A DNA stretch of 64,000 bases from JABMQB01 sp963666575 (lineage in GTDB: Bacteria > Bacteroidota > Bacteroidia > Bacteroidales > Prolixibacteraceae), in NCBI GenBank assembly GCA_963666575.2, contig CAXXYG010000019.1, forward strand, positions 62,001 to 126,000, written 5' to 3'. Below the pieces are notes generated by a model, which did no database searches, was not told where the DNA came from, and saw only the letters and a list, made by a program, of their open reading frames with translations. Both the position numbers and the translations under genes were made by a program. Each line of letters starts with the position of its first letter. Within the stretch, counting starts at the first letter, position 1. Shown here piece after piece: positions 1 through 9,636 of the stretch.

Positions 1-448
1 GGTAACACCCTGGTCGGCTTTGATACTGTGCCATACGCCAACCGGAATACGGACCACATCGCCGGGGCCAACCTGTCTATTTTTGGGAGATTCTTTTCCA
101 ATGGTAAGTGTTCCTCCTCCTTCAGTCACATAAAAAATTTGTTCGGTATCGTTGTGTTTATGCAATGGAGGCGCTTTTTCGGGCTCTATGACCACAATAA
201 AAACTTCAGAGAAACGGGCCTCGGAACGGTCCATTACAATGTCATTAATGTGTGTTGGGAATTTATACCGCATCAGATTTTCAGTTGAAAAAACAAAATT
301 ATCTGATGGTGTTTGTTTGTTCTGCGCCTGGCATGTCCCAAATAAAATTAGCGTGGCCACAAAAAGTAAACCTGCTGATTTTAACAGATAATTCAGAAAG
401 GTGCTAATAACTCCCTTTTTTTCCGGATATAGATTTTTTCTTAGTCAT
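1..448 (-). CDS. Cupin-domain exported protein, 3' partial, with apparent N-terminal frameshift
   Basis: Reading the minus strand from about 360 down to the edge gives a cupin. Motif 1 is HKHNDTEQIFYVTEGGG (metal-binding His-x-His, Glu, Gly) and motif 2 is GDVVRIPVGVWH. The C-terminus lies outside the window. In the cupin frame there is no ATG; the first usable start is GTG at 360, which would leave only a stub of a signal peptide (ATLILFGTCQAQ). An ATG at 448-446 begins MTKKKSISGKK and meets a stop after 14 codons. Removing one A from the A7 run at 416-422 joins it to a full signal sequence (SAGLLFVATLILFGTCQAQ) in the cupin frame. I therefore give 448 as the original start and regard the gene as frameshifted or mis-sequenced. 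Small exported cupins bind metals and sugars or act as isomerases or dioxygenases; the substrate cannot be told. It lies 3' of PUL A on the same strand. Confidence 0.6.
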
Positions 449-561
449 AATTGTAAATTTTAGGATGTTAGATTTTACTTCCAGTATATTATCTCTGAAA
501 GGCTTTATTAATTTTTAAATTGCAAAAAAGTAGTTGCTTCCTTTAATTGATTATTAGTTTT

Positions 562-2523
562 TTAGTAATTTGCTGTGTTTGTGTACGAATACGTAAAAAA
601 CAGAGTTGGGTTTTTTACTCCCGGCATATTAATCTTAAAATTATTTTCACCCATGTTTAACTGATGGGAGTGTTTTTGCAGCAACTTCCCTTCCTGATTA
701 AATAATTCATAGGTTAGTTTTTCGTTTTCTTCCGACCAAAATGTCACATTACAATACTCCGATGTGGGATTGGGAAATACTGTTACTTCAGTACTTTTTT
801 TTTTCAAATCCTGTGAAAAAACTGTAATATCTTTATTGGTAGTAAAAAACAGGGCAATTTCCTTCCGGGCTGTCAGGTTTTCCAAAATAACCAATGGTTC
901 TCCTTCATCCCTGTTTATCTGCTGTACATCAGAAAAAGTTCCTCTCGCACAATCGTAAACAAAGTAGTACAACCCGCCCGTAAAATTATAATTGTTTACA
1001 TCAATGGCGATATCTGAGATATTGATGGTGCTTTTGTTTCTAATCCATAAAAAAAGGTTCTGGTCAGAAATTAATCCCAATTTTTCGACTCTGCTATCGC
1101 CTGTCACTACTATTGGGCGGAGAGAGTTTGTCGAATTTTTAATCAGAAAATCGGAAAAGGTGTTTATTTTATTTAAGTCTTCAAATTGCCCGTTTTCCAT
1201 AAAATACTCCCACCACCAGGTTAAAGGCAATATTGGAGCTTCGGAAAACAACCCACGCCATAATCCGAGGTGAAAATAATTATTATAGAAAATTTCGTTA
1301 ACAGGAGCAGGTGCCCCGGTCCAGTCGTAGGCAAATTCTCCAACAACTCCGGGTTTGTTATACGAACTTTTAAGGTCGGCAATGGTTTCAGCCAGATTTG
1401 TTGTTTGGCTGTAGATGTGAGCCTGTGCAAAATCAATATTTTTAATGTCAAATAATCCATCAATTTTTCGGTGGCTGATACTGGTTGAAACAATATGATC
1501 ATATGGATCAATTTCCTGCAGATAATTCGCCATTTCGGTGTGCCACAAAACAATATCTTCGGGAGGAATATTTTCATCGGCCATGGCGTTATCTACTTCA
1601 TTCCAGAATTCTATAACTGCCAGGTGAGTGTGGCAGCCCCAACGCGCTATAAAATAACGTAAGCGGTTTTTGTACTGTTTTATGGCTGATGGGTTTGAGA
1701 AAAAATCAGCAGGAGATTCACAAGGCCCTCCATTCGCAACATTGTAAACATTACTTGCCCAAAAATTTCCCCCACCCCAATAATTTGGCTGGGTTTTTAA
1801 TTCGCCATGAAAATCAAGCGAAAACATCATATAAATGCCATGTTGTTGTGCCAAATCAAGTACCTCATCCATTTTGTTTGCTCCCGAGGTATTGTACCGA
1901 AGTGTATCGTCAATATAACGGTGATTATCTACATCATTCCATTCAAGCGGTAAATTATGTGGTGCCATCCAACTGCGGGCAAAATTTCCGTTATTGGCTT
2001 CCAGCATTTCAAAATAGTAGGGATAAGTAAATTTCTGATCTTCAAAATCTTTGGCTTCCCAGCCAAAATCGGTCCCAATGCCCCTGAATTTTTTTCCTGA
2101 ATCGAACCTGAAAAACAAAGGTGATTCAGCCATTGATAAAAAACCATTGGCACCTGATTCAACAACCGAAAAATTTAACCTGCCAGATTTTAAACTGGTT
2201 TCCTGATTTTTGAGTAAAAGGTAAGCCGAAAACGGCCCAACTTCGCGTGCTGCAAAACGTACTTCCCATTCCGATTCGTTTTTATCCCCCTTCTGGTAAA
2301 ATCCCGGAATTATCAACGAATCGCCTGTGGGAGTAAAAACAATGGCATTCAACAAAATATCCTCCTGGTCATATGGGTCATTAAAATCGATGCTTGCTTT
2401 CAGGTTAAATGTAATTTTTGAATATAATAAAACCGATTCTGTCGATTGTTTGGCCTCAATAATATGTTGGGCAACCAACGCTGAATATGTAAATACGAAA
2501 AGAGTTAAAAAAAATATTTTCAT
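562..2523 (-). CDS. DUF5060/GH-A clan-like glycoside hydrolase with T9SS tail (C-terminus frameshifted)
   Basis: Secreted glycosidase of PUL A. I chose ATG 2523 (MKIFFLTLFVFTYSALVAQ, a clean signal peptide) over a TTG eight codons upstream. Residues about 20-125 match the DUF5060 beta-sandwich. A TIM-barrel-like catalytic domain follows, with FWNEVD (acid/base Glu near residue 309) and VVGEFAYDW (nucleophile Glu near 396), the Asn-Glu/Glu pattern of clan GH-A (GH5-like). The C-terminus starts a type IX secretion sorting domain (FPNPTSEYCNVTF) but ends oddly in LFFTYSYTNTANY. Adding one A to the A6 run at 611-616 gives NSVFYVFVHKHSKLLKN and a stop at 554-556, a normal basic T9SS tail, so the end is probably frameshifted. 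Separated from the upstream lipoprotein gene by a terminator-like hairpin. Substrate not determinable. Confidence 0.75.
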   Translation of the reverse strand: MKIFFLTLFVFTYSALVAQHIIEAKQSTESVLLYSKITFNLKASIDFNDPYDQEDILLNAIVFTPTGDSLIIPGFYQKGDKNESEWEVRFAAREVGPFSAYLLLKNQETSLKSGRLNFSVVESGANGFLSMAESPLFFRFDSGKKFRGIGTDFGWEAKDFEDQKFTYPYYFEMLEANNGNFARSWMAPHNLPLEWNDVDNHRYIDDTLRYNTSGANKMDEVLDLAQQHGIYMMFSLDFHGELKTQPNYWGGGNFWASNVYNVANGGPCESPADFFSNPSAIKQYKNRLRYFIARWGCHTHLAVIEFWNEVDNAMADENIPPEDIVLWHTEMANYLQEIDPYDHIVSTSISHRKIDGLFDIKNIDFAQAHIYSQTTNLAETIADLKSSYNKPGVVGEFAYDWTGAPAPVNEIFYNNYFHLGLWRGLFSEAPILPLTWWWEYFMENGQFEDLNKINTFSDFLIKNSTNSLRPIVVTGDSRVEKLGLISDQNLFLWIRNKSTINISDIAIDVNNYNFTGGLYYFVYDCARGTFSDVQQINRDEGEPLVILENLTARKEIALFFTTNKDITVFSQDLKKKSTEVTVFPNPTSEYCNVTFWSEENEKLTYELFNQEGKLLQKHSHQLNMGENNFKINMPGVKNPTLFFTYSYTNTANY

Positions 2524-2612
2524 TTTAAATTTTTTGATAATTAACAAGTAATTCTGTAAACGACAAGCCCGTTAATTTTCCGATTCTTACACTTAAATAA
2601 TATATAGCAGGT

Positions 2613-2654
2613 TAAAAAAAAGAGGATGCAATAAAAAAGTATATCACACCCTCT
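2613..2654 (-). terminator. Rho-independent terminator-like hairpin after the PUL A lipoprotein gene
   Basis: On the minus strand AGAGGGTG (2654-2647) pairs with CATCCTCT (2628-2621), one G-T wobble, across an AT-rich loop, and is followed by eight T (2620-2613). It lies just past the stop at 2665 and would reduce read-through into the glycosidase gene. Confidence 0.55.
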
Positions 2655-2664
2655 CTCTTCAAAT

Positions 2665-3573
2665 CTAATTTTTAACCAAATCGTACCAGAAACTCTGGGT
2701 ACTTGTTATTTCCATTACCCGCCATTTTTCATCACCGTTCCATTCAGTGCTTAATCCTGAAGGGACAAACATTAATTTAAGCCGGCTGTCGTTTTCGGTA
2801 AACTCCAATTTTTCAGTTACCGCTTCTGAACCTGCACCTTTGTTGAAGTATATCACATTATTGGCAAAATCGCGTTCCCATGTGCCTTCCCCCACAGGAA
2901 TTGTCCTGAATTTTGGATTGTAATCGTTTGCAGGAGGAGCCGGAATTACTTGTTTTACCAAGGTAAATTCACCAAATTCACCATCGGCACCCGGGTTATG
3001 TACAATTTTACCATACAGGTTACCATTTTCCCTGACACCTTCTATCGTAAAAGTTAACAGGTCGTCGTATTCATAGTGAGCATTGGGGAAATATTTATCA
3101 TACCCTTTTGTTCCTCCCCATCCCCAATCTTCACCAGGGCCAACGTACCATGCTATTAGCATGGTATCAATTGACCAGGTACCGATAAGGTTATCCTGGA
3201 ATTCTTTAATTTTAATGGTCCATTCACGTACTTCACCTGTTTCAGAGGTAATAGTTATTTTACTTGTAGAATCGGCATTGGCAAAATTCAATGTTGCCCC
3301 TGAAGCCGGGTTACTAATTGCTAAAGGCGAAATCTGAAGAGCCACGTTCATGGCCGAAATGTCGGTTCCCGGAATAACATAAATAGATGCGATACTCGTA
3401 TTTACAGTCCTTTCAATTTCAGCTACACCAATTTGCCCCGGTGTCATGACAGAAACAATTGCGCGTTCATGACTTCCTCCGCCATTGTTATAATCGGCAA
3501 AAGGATCTTTTTGGCAACTATTTATTCCTATAATCAGGGAGGCCAAAATGGCCATATATAATGTTGATTTCAT
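2665..3573 (-). CDS. SusE-position surface lipoprotein with DUF5018-like Ig domain
   Basis: Exported lipoprotein: signal peptide with lipobox IGINSC (Cys20), then CQKDPFADYNNGG, the acidic and Asn/Gly-rich start seen in surface-exposed Bacteroidota lipoproteins. Residues about 38-125 resemble a DUF5018-type Ig-like domain (PGTDISAMNVALQISPLAISNPASG and a terminal TITSETGEVREWTIKIK strand); the sequence from LIGTWSID onward looks like a lipocalin-like beta-barrel half. ATG start is clear. It directly follows SusD, the position of SusE/SusF-type glycan-binding proteins in many PULs, so a role in substrate capture at the cell surface is inferred; no catalytic motif is visible. Followed by a terminator-like hairpin. 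Confidence 0.75.
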   Translation of the reverse strand: MKSTLYMAILASLIIGINSCQKDPFADYNNGGGSHERAIVSVMTPGQIGVAEIERTVNTSIASIYVIPGTDISAMNVALQISPLAISNPASGATLNFANADSTSKITITSETGEVREWTIKIKEFQDNLIGTWSIDTMLIAWYVGPGEDWGWGGTKGYDKYFPNAHYEYDDLLTFTIEGVRENGNLYGKIVHNPGADGEFGEFTLVKQVIPAPPANDYNPKFRTIPVGEGTWERDFANNVIYFNKGAGSEAVTEKLEFTENDSRLKLMFVPSGLSTEWNGDEKWRVMEITSTQSFWYDLVKN

Positions 3574-3619
3574 ATTGTCAGTATTTAATTGTTTAATGCA
3601 GGATTTAAATCTTGTTCCA

Positions 3620-5071
3620 TTAAAGGAATATCATAAAAATAGGGTTGCTAACAATCGTTTTCCCATATTTTCCGTTCAGAATTTCTTCCACTTTATTTGT
3701 CCTGCGGAGGTCCCACATACGGTGCCCTTCAAAACACAGTTCCCACGACCTTTCCTGAATCACAGCATCACGGAAATCCTGAACCGATAAACCAGTTTCC
3801 AGGTCATCGATACCGGCACGCCTTCTTACTTTATTAATGGCTGCATACCCTTGTGTGGTAGGCCCTACAGCTTCGGCATATCCCAACAGAATGTCTGAAA
3901 AACGGATGGCAATTGGTTTTGCACTGGTACGGTCGCCAACATAATCAGGATCGATAAACTTACGTGTAAATGGATAACGCAATCCTCCATCGGGCCAGGT
4001 TTTAGGGTCGCCTGCCAAATACACAGTTGAAACCATCAACAAATCTTTCCGAAGGTCTCCCTCAGAAAAACTCTCATAAAATGGAATTTCGGTTTCCAAC
4101 GAACCCCAGCCATCAACAGTTTTTACTGAATTGCCGTAAATATCATTTATAACCACATCGCCACCAACATAGGGTATTAACAATTTTGGAATTTTAGAAT
4201 AATTACCCTCCTGCTGGCCTCCACGGTCCATACTGATTACAAAAATAAGTTCAGGGCTTGAAGGGTCTAGTACATCATAAATATGTAACAGGTCATCGTC
4301 AAATCCGCTAACAGTTGATTCATTCATTACTTTTAAAGCATACTCGGCAGCTTTTGAATATTTGGCTTCAGCATCTTCAACAAATTCATATCCCGGGCTT
4401 CCGGTAGATTTTCCTGAGGCCTGGTTCAGGTATACTTTTGATAATAAAGCCCATGCAGCATCAATGTTTGCACGCCCCAACTCCTGCACCGAAGAGGCAG
4501 GAAGTAATCCGATTGCCATTTCAAGGTCCGCTTCAATCTGAGCATACACCTCAGACATTGGGCTTTTTGGGACATCAACCTCTGCAAGTTCATCAATCAT
4601 ATTGGTCCTGACTGGCACACTGCCAAATGCCCTGGCCAGGTTAAAATGGTGAAGTGCCCTTAAAAAATAGGCTTCGCCTACATATTTATTTTTCAGGCTT
4701 TCGTCCATAACAATACCGGGTACCTTTTCAATAACAGCATTGGCACGGTTAATTCCAATATAGGCATACCGCCAGACATCGGAAATAATTTTATTGTTCG
4801 ACAAGGGTTTAAGGTCGTCTAAATCGTGTTGTTCAATTCCCTGGTCATCTTTAGGCGAAATTTCCTCCGATGGCATTTCTGCCAGGTAATAGAGGTGGCG
4901 CGTATAATATTCAATTTCGGGCAACATACTGTAGGCATGCAATATGGCAGCTTCAGCATCATCCTTTGTTTGGTAAAAATTTTTATCTGACAAAAAGCCA
5001 TATGGTTCTTCTTCCAACGAACAAGAGCTTATGAACAGGATGCATATAAAAGCATATATAATTTTTTTCAT
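3620..5071 (-). CDS. RagB/SusD family outer-membrane lipoprotein, PUL A (C-terminus frameshifted)
   Basis: Surface glycan-binding partner of the SusC transporter directly upstream (27-bp gap). Lipobox FISSC (Cys17) followed by SLEEEP, a typical surface-export signal. Early SusD segments are present (FLSDKNFYQTKDDAEAAI, YIGINRANAVIEKV, EAYFLRALHHFNLARAFGSVPV with TPR-like helices), as is the late RRRAGIDDL...ERSWELCFEGHRMWDLRRT signature. The frame ends in NPIFMIFL, which is not a SusD terminus. One extra T in the T5 run at 3635-3639 restores NPIFYDIPLMEQDLNPALNN with a stop at 3585-3587, the expected IP...LNP...N ending. The gene therefore probably spans 3585-5071 with a one-base deletion or sequencing error; the loss affects about 14 residues and may be tolerated. 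Confidence 0.9.
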   Translation of the reverse strand: MKKIIYAFICILFISSCSLEEEPYGFLSDKNFYQTKDDAEAAILHAYSMLPEIEYYTRHLYYLAEMPSEEISPKDDQGIEQHDLDDLKPLSNNKIISDVWRYAYIGINRANAVIEKVPGIVMDESLKNKYVGEAYFLRALHHFNLARAFGSVPVRTNMIDELAEVDVPKSPMSEVYAQIEADLEMAIGLLPASSVQELGRANIDAAWALLSKVYLNQASGKSTGSPGYEFVEDAEAKYSKAAEYALKVMNESTVSGFDDDLLHIYDVLDPSSPELIFVISMDRGGQQEGNYSKIPKLLIPYVGGDVVINDIYGNSVKTVDGWGSLETEIPFYESFSEGDLRKDLLMVSTVYLAGDPKTWPDGGLRYPFTRKFIDPDYVGDRTSAKPIAIRFSDILLGYAEAVGPTTQGYAAINKVRRRAGIDDLETGLSVQDFRDAVIQERSWELCFEGHRMWDLRRTNKVEEILNGKYGKTIVSNPIFMIFL

Positions 5072-5098
5072 CTTTTGTAATTTTTCGGTTAATAACTA

Positions 5099-8000
5099 TT
5101 AGAATGTTACGTTTAAACCAAGTGTTAATTTTCTTAGGCGAGGGTAACCACCCCAGTCAATTCCTAAAGTTCCAACTTCGGGGTCGTAACCTTTGTATCC
5201 TGAAAATGTGTACAGGTTTTCAGCATTAATAAAAATGCGAGCAGTATTAATAGCTTTTAGTGTTGATACATCAAAATTATATGCAAAGGTTAAATTTTGA
5301 ATTCTCAGGAATGAACCATCTTCAATCCACCAATCCGACACATAATATGACCTGCCATCCCTTAATCGCGGGAAATTGTTGTTTGGGTTATCCGGAGTCC
5401 AACGTTGTAGTTTAGTGCTGGCGGTTTGAAACTTTGCCATGTTAAATACATCGTTGCCATATACGCCATTCAGGAAGACACTCAGGCTAAATTGTTTGTA
5501 TTCAAAATCGAGGTTTAAACTCCCGAAAAAGTCAGGATTTGGATTTCCAATAACGGTCCTGTCGTCAACATTAACAACACCATCATTATTCGAATCGATG
5601 TATTTTATTTCGCCGGGTTCAGCCATATCCCCGGTTAATCCGGCAGCCAAACCTTCTTCTTTCGTCTGAATAATTCCGTCGGTTAAAATGCCATAAAAAA
5701 CATTTCGTGATTCACCTTCTCCAAGAATATTTAAAGGCGACCTGAACCGTTCAATTTCGCTACCCGTAAACTGGTACACCATATTCGACGATGTTGTAGC
5801 TAAACCTTCGGTTGCATCACCAATATTTACTACCTGGTCTCTGTTTTTACTTAACATGAGGTTCGCCGAAAAATGGAAATCCTGCTTGTCAATAATGTCG
5901 GCCCCGATTGACAATTCAATTCCTCTATTTTCAATTTCACCATCATTCACCCAAATTTCGTCGTAGCCCGATGAAGGAGAAATACGCTTAAGCCTTAAAA
6001 GGTCGGATGTGTGTTTAAAATAGTAGTCGGCAGTAATACGCAGTTTATTACTAAAAAAGTTCATGTCGACACCTAAATCAAACTGCGACGTTGTTTCCCA
6101 TTTTAAGTCGGGATTGGGAATTCCACCCCAAATTTTATAGATGTATTCCCAACGTGAAATATATCCGGGGCCAATTGTTGTTTGCCATTCGCCATTATCA
6201 TAGTACCTGGCATTTCCAAGCCTGCTAAGGGTTTGATAAGAGCTGATACCTTCATTGCCGGTATACCCAAAACTCGACCTGATTTTAAGTAAACTAAATA
6301 CCGTTTGGGTTTTCATAAAATTTTCGTTGTGAACATTCCATCCTAAAGCTGATGACGGTATAAATGCCCACTTATTGTTTGCACCAAATTTTGAAGAACC
6401 ATCGGCACGTGCTGTTAAGGTAAACAGGAACCGGCTATCGTATACATAGTTAAACCTACCTAACCACGACATTAATGTTGATTCGGTAGCGCCATTGCTT
6501 ACTGTTTGTTTTTCGGGATTACCAGTTGAAAGGTTTTCATTTTGAAGTACGTCATTTACAAAATCAGATGCTTGCAGATGCGACGAGCGCATTGAACTCT
6601 GCTGAGCAGAAAAACCACCCATAGCGGTAATTTTATGAACTTCACTAAACGTTTTTGAAAAAGTCAAATAACTTTCGCTCAGAAGGTCGGTTGCAGCCCA
6701 GTTTGAAATGCTGCCCAAACCGTTGTTTAAATACCCATTGTTGGTATACACCCGGGGTTCGTATTTATCAGAAACAGAATTGCCGTATTTGTAATTTAAC
6801 TGGGTTCTGAAATTAAGTTCAGGAATTATTTGCCAATCAAGGTAAGAATAGGCTAAAATATCCAGCGTTTTACTTTTATTTAGTACTTCATTAGTAATAG
6901 CTACGGGATGGTAAAAATCACGCTCTCCTATCATATAATAGCTGCCATCGTCGTTATAAACCGGGTAAATAGGATTCCTGTTAAAACTAAGCCCCGAATT
7001 ATTGTTCCTGTTGGTTGAAGTAATAATTACATTATTTGATAACGTCACGTTACTGTAAAGTTTTCTGTCGAAAGACAATGAAGCTGTAATTTTATCATAG
7101 TCATTTGCAATTTCAATGCCTTTGTCTTTGTAATAATTAACACTTGCTTTGTATTTTGTTTTATCGTCGCCACCACTTACCGAGAGGTTGTAATTTTCAC
7201 TAATGGGATCGCGGAAAGTATAGTCGGGCCAATAAGTCTGGTGTGGCCATTCGCCCGATTGCAGTTCGCTGACCGACGGGTAATAAACCCCTAATTCAGA
7301 ACGGCCAACATAATATGGCTCCCATCCCTGGTTTATACGCCCTTCGTTATGCAGGTCGGCAAATAAAACCGGGTCGTTGTAGATATCAAGTTTTGATGTA
7401 AACTGCGAAAGGGTTGTTTGAGTTGAAAATGTAACCTGTGTAGTTCCGGCTTTCCCTTTTTTTGTTGTAATCAGAATTACACCATTTGCACCCCGTGATC
7501 CATATATTGCCGAAGAAGAAGCATCTTTTAATACCTCTACCGACTCAATATCGGAAGGATTAATTTGTTTGAGGTTACCCGCTGAACCAAGAGGAAAACC
7601 ATCGACTACCAGCAAAGGCGAATTTCCTCCGTTTATTGAACTTGCACCCCTGATTCGAACGGTTGTTCCTGCTCCGGGGTCATCAGATGAATTAATAATC
7701 TGAAGTCCGGCAGCCCTTCCCTGCAGTAATTTTTCAACGTTGTTAGCCGGAATTTGATTTAGTGACTCAATTTTGACATTTGCCACCGAACCGGTTAAAT
7801 CGCTTTTTTTCATGGTACCATAACCAATAGCCACAACCTCTTCAATGCCAATGGTTTCTTCCTGAAGTGCAACATTAATAATTGCCTGATTGTTGATTGA
7901 TTGTTCCTGGGTTTTCATACCAACAAACGAAAATACCAAAACTGCATCAGCTGGCACATTAGTCATCGAATAATTCCCATCAGAATCGGTAATGGTACCA

Positions 8001-8479
8001 TTGGTAGTTCCTTTCACAACAACTGTAACTCCGGGTAACGGTAATTCATTTTCGTCGGTTACTTTTCCGGAAACAGGTGATTGTTGTATCGACATTTTTA
8101 AAGGATTGTTTTTATCCTTTTCATGGACAATAATTAGTCGGTTATTTATTGAATAAGTTATGTCGGTACCTACCAACAAATAATCCATAACCTTTTTTAA
8201 CTGGCCGTTTACAATGTCAATTTTGACTTTTTTGCTCAAATCAACCTGTTCTTCATTGTAGAAAAAAGAAAATTCAGATTGGTCCTCAATCATCCCGAAC
8301 ACCTGTTCGATGGTCAGATTATTACCCGACACACTGATTTTTGTGTTCTGAGAGTATGTCGATGCTGAAACCTGAACCAGCGCGAACAATAAAAAAAGAC
8401 AAATTAACCTCATAATACGATAAATTTTAGAGAGTTTAATCAATGAATAAAACCTCCCTCGATTTCGTTTTTTTTTCAT
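5099..8479 (-). CDS. SusC/RagA family TonB-linked outer-membrane transporter with STN domain, PUL A
   Basis: Energised outer-membrane importer of oligosaccharides. A long N-terminus (signal anchor about 20-40) is followed by an STN domain (residues about 45-115, TIEQVFGMIEDQSEFSFFYN), a carboxypeptidase regulatory-like domain (about 135-210, SGKVTDENELPLPGVTVVVKG), the TonB plug (VVAIGYGTMKKSDLTGSV; LQGRAAGLQI; SSAIYGSRGANGVILITTKKG) and a full beta-barrel ending in LTLGLNVTF with a terminal aromatic. 1,126 aa is the usual length. The STN domain is the part that signals to a FecR-type anti-sigma factor, and FecR and ECF sigma genes lie immediately upstream, so expression should respond to the transported glycan. 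ATG start 8479; intact. Confidence 0.95.
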   Translation of the reverse strand: MKKKRNRGRFYSLIKLSKIYRIMRLICLFLLFALVQVSASTYSQNTKISVSGNNLTIEQVFGMIEDQSEFSFFYNEEQVDLSKKVKIDIVNGQLKKVMDYLLVGTDITYSINNRLIIVHEKDKNNPLKMSIQQSPVSGKVTDENELPLPGVTVVVKGTTNGTITDSDGNYSMTNVPADAVLVFSFVGMKTQEQSINNQAIINVALQEETIGIEEVVAIGYGTMKKSDLTGSVANVKIESLNQIPANNVEKLLQGRAAGLQIINSSDDPGAGTTVRIRGASSINGGNSPLLVVDGFPLGSAGNLKQINPSDIESVEVLKDASSSAIYGSRGANGVILITTKKGKAGTTQVTFSTQTTLSQFTSKLDIYNDPVLFADLHNEGRINQGWEPYYVGRSELGVYYPSVSELQSGEWPHQTYWPDYTFRDPISENYNLSVSGGDDKTKYKASVNYYKDKGIEIANDYDKITASLSFDRKLYSNVTLSNNVIITSTNRNNNSGLSFNRNPIYPVYNDDGSYYMIGERDFYHPVAITNEVLNKSKTLDILAYSYLDWQIIPELNFRTQLNYKYGNSVSDKYEPRVYTNNGYLNNGLGSISNWAATDLLSESYLTFSKTFSEVHKITAMGGFSAQQSSMRSSHLQASDFVNDVLQNENLSTGNPEKQTVSNGATESTLMSWLGRFNYVYDSRFLFTLTARADGSSKFGANNKWAFIPSSALGWNVHNENFMKTQTVFSLLKIRSSFGYTGNEGISSYQTLSRLGNARYYDNGEWQTTIGPGYISRWEYIYKIWGGIPNPDLKWETTSQFDLGVDMNFFSNKLRITADYYFKHTSDLLRLKRISPSSGYDEIWVNDGEIENRGIELSIGADIIDKQDFHFSANLMLSKNRDQVVNIGDATEGLATTSSNMVYQFTGSEIERFRSPLNILGEGESRNVFYGILTDGIIQTKEEGLAAGLTGDMAEPGEIKYIDSNNDGVVNVDDRTVIGNPNPDFFGSLNLDFEYKQFSLSVFLNGVYGNDVFNMAKFQTASTKLQRWTPDNPNNNFPRLRDGRSYYVSDWWIEDGSFLRIQNLTFAYNFDVSTLKAINTARIFINAENLYTFSGYKGYDPEVGTLGIDWGGYPRLRKLTLGLNVTF

Positions 8480-8519
8480 AAATTTGAAATGTTAAGACAA
8501 TTAATATTTGATTGTTATT

Positions 8520-8554
8520 AAGGCGGGATGTTGTGGAGACAAACCGCCTTTTTT
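8520..8554. other. Hairpin between fecR and susC of PUL A
   Basis: AAGGCGG (8520-8526) pairs with CCGCCTT (8544-8550), with a nested TTGT/ACAA stem in the loop. On the plus strand it is followed by a T run and resembles a terminator for antisense transcription; in the direction of the operon the A run precedes the stem. PUL B has a hairpin in the same gap. Confidence 0.4.
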
Positions 8555-8556
8555 AT

Positions 8557-9543
8557 TTAGTTATTCACTTGCATAAATTTTAATTCAAATTCCCTGAAGT
8601 TGGTTCTGCTGTAATCAATTGGCGAAGTTAGTTTTAGTGCATCAAGCACCTGCCAAATGGTTTCCTGGTTTTTAAACCGGCCGCTGTACGTTAACATATC
8701 GAATTCACTGCTTGAATAATTTAATTGTACATTATACCACCGCTCAAGTCGTTTGATTAATTCAGGAAAAGCTATTTTACTGAAAATAAACTCGCCGTTT
8801 TTCCAGGCTACCTCAGCATCTTCGTTATAGGTGGCATAAGCAATTTTATTGTTAAGCCTATCCAATTTAATTTTTTCGCCAGGCTTCAGAACCAACGGCT
8901 TTAAATTAGGTGCCGATAGATTTATTTCTCCTTCCAACAAAGTAGCTGTGGAATAATTGTTATCATCGTACGAACAAACATTAAATTGAGTACCTGTCAC
9001 ATTGATATCAAAATCGGCTGTTTTTACAACGAATGGGTTGGTTTTATCAGAAGTAACATTAAAAAAAGCTTCGCCTGAAAGAGAAACATTGCGGTTATGG
9101 CTACTGAAGTTGGATGGGTAATATAATGTACTTCCCGAGTTTAAATTAACATGTGTGCCATCGGCCAATACAACTTCTGATCGTGAACCTAAGGGTACTG
9201 AGTAAGTAATTATATTTGATTCGGGAATATCCGTTTTATTTAATAAAACTGCGAATAACAATCCTACGAACAAAACCGCCGCAATTCCGGTTGCCATTCG
9301 CCAAAGCCGAATACTTTTTGAAACACGGTTGTTTTTATTAGCTTGGTTTTTATAAAAACTCAACAAGGCTTTGTCCGAATTATCGGTTTTTTGCAGACTT
9401 CCATCCCAAGTATCTTTTATCCCCAGGAACAGTTTTTTATTCGTTTTTGATTGATTTATCCATCCCAGCAATTGATTTATTTCGTCTGAGTTACAATCGC
9501 CATTGAGGTAACGGGCTATTAAACGTTCATTTTTTTCAACCAT
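8557..9543 (-). CDS. FecR-family anti-sigma factor, PUL A
   Basis: Inner-membrane regulator that holds the ECF sigma factor and is triggered by the STN domain of the cognate SusC. Cytoplasmic N-terminal segment (residues 1-80, including LIARYLNGDCNSDEINQLLGWI), one membrane helix at about 84-102 (MATGIAAVLFVGLLFAVLL), a periplasmic FecR domain (about 120-210, SVPLGSRSEVVLADGTHVNLNSGS, then LSGEAFFNVTSD and VTGTQFNV), and a C-terminal DUF4974-type domain (FSKIAFPELIKRLERWYNVQLNY). ATG 9543 is the only sensible start. It lies between the sigma gene (gap 93 bp) and susC (gap 77 bp). Confidence 0.93.
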   Translation of the reverse strand: MVEKNERLIARYLNGDCNSDEINQLLGWINQSKTNKKLFLGIKDTWDGSLQKTDNSDKALLSFYKNQANKNNRVSKSIRLWRMATGIAAVLFVGLLFAVLLNKTDIPESNIITYSVPLGSRSEVVLADGTHVNLNSGSTLYYPSNFSSHNRNVSLSGEAFFNVTSDKTNPFVVKTADFDINVTGTQFNVCSYDDNNYSTATLLEGEINLSAPNLKPLVLKPGEKIKLDRLNNKIAYATYNEDAEVAWKNGEFIFSKIAFPELIKRLERWYNVQLNYSSSEFDMLTYSGRFKNQETIWQVLDALKLTSPIDYSRTNFREFELKFMQVNN

Positions 9544-9636
9544 ACTTTTACTTGTAAATCTTTATATACAGAATACAACATGCCCTAGTGATTTACGTCA
9601 TCAAAAAGTAAAAAAATGAAAAAATGAAATCCCATG

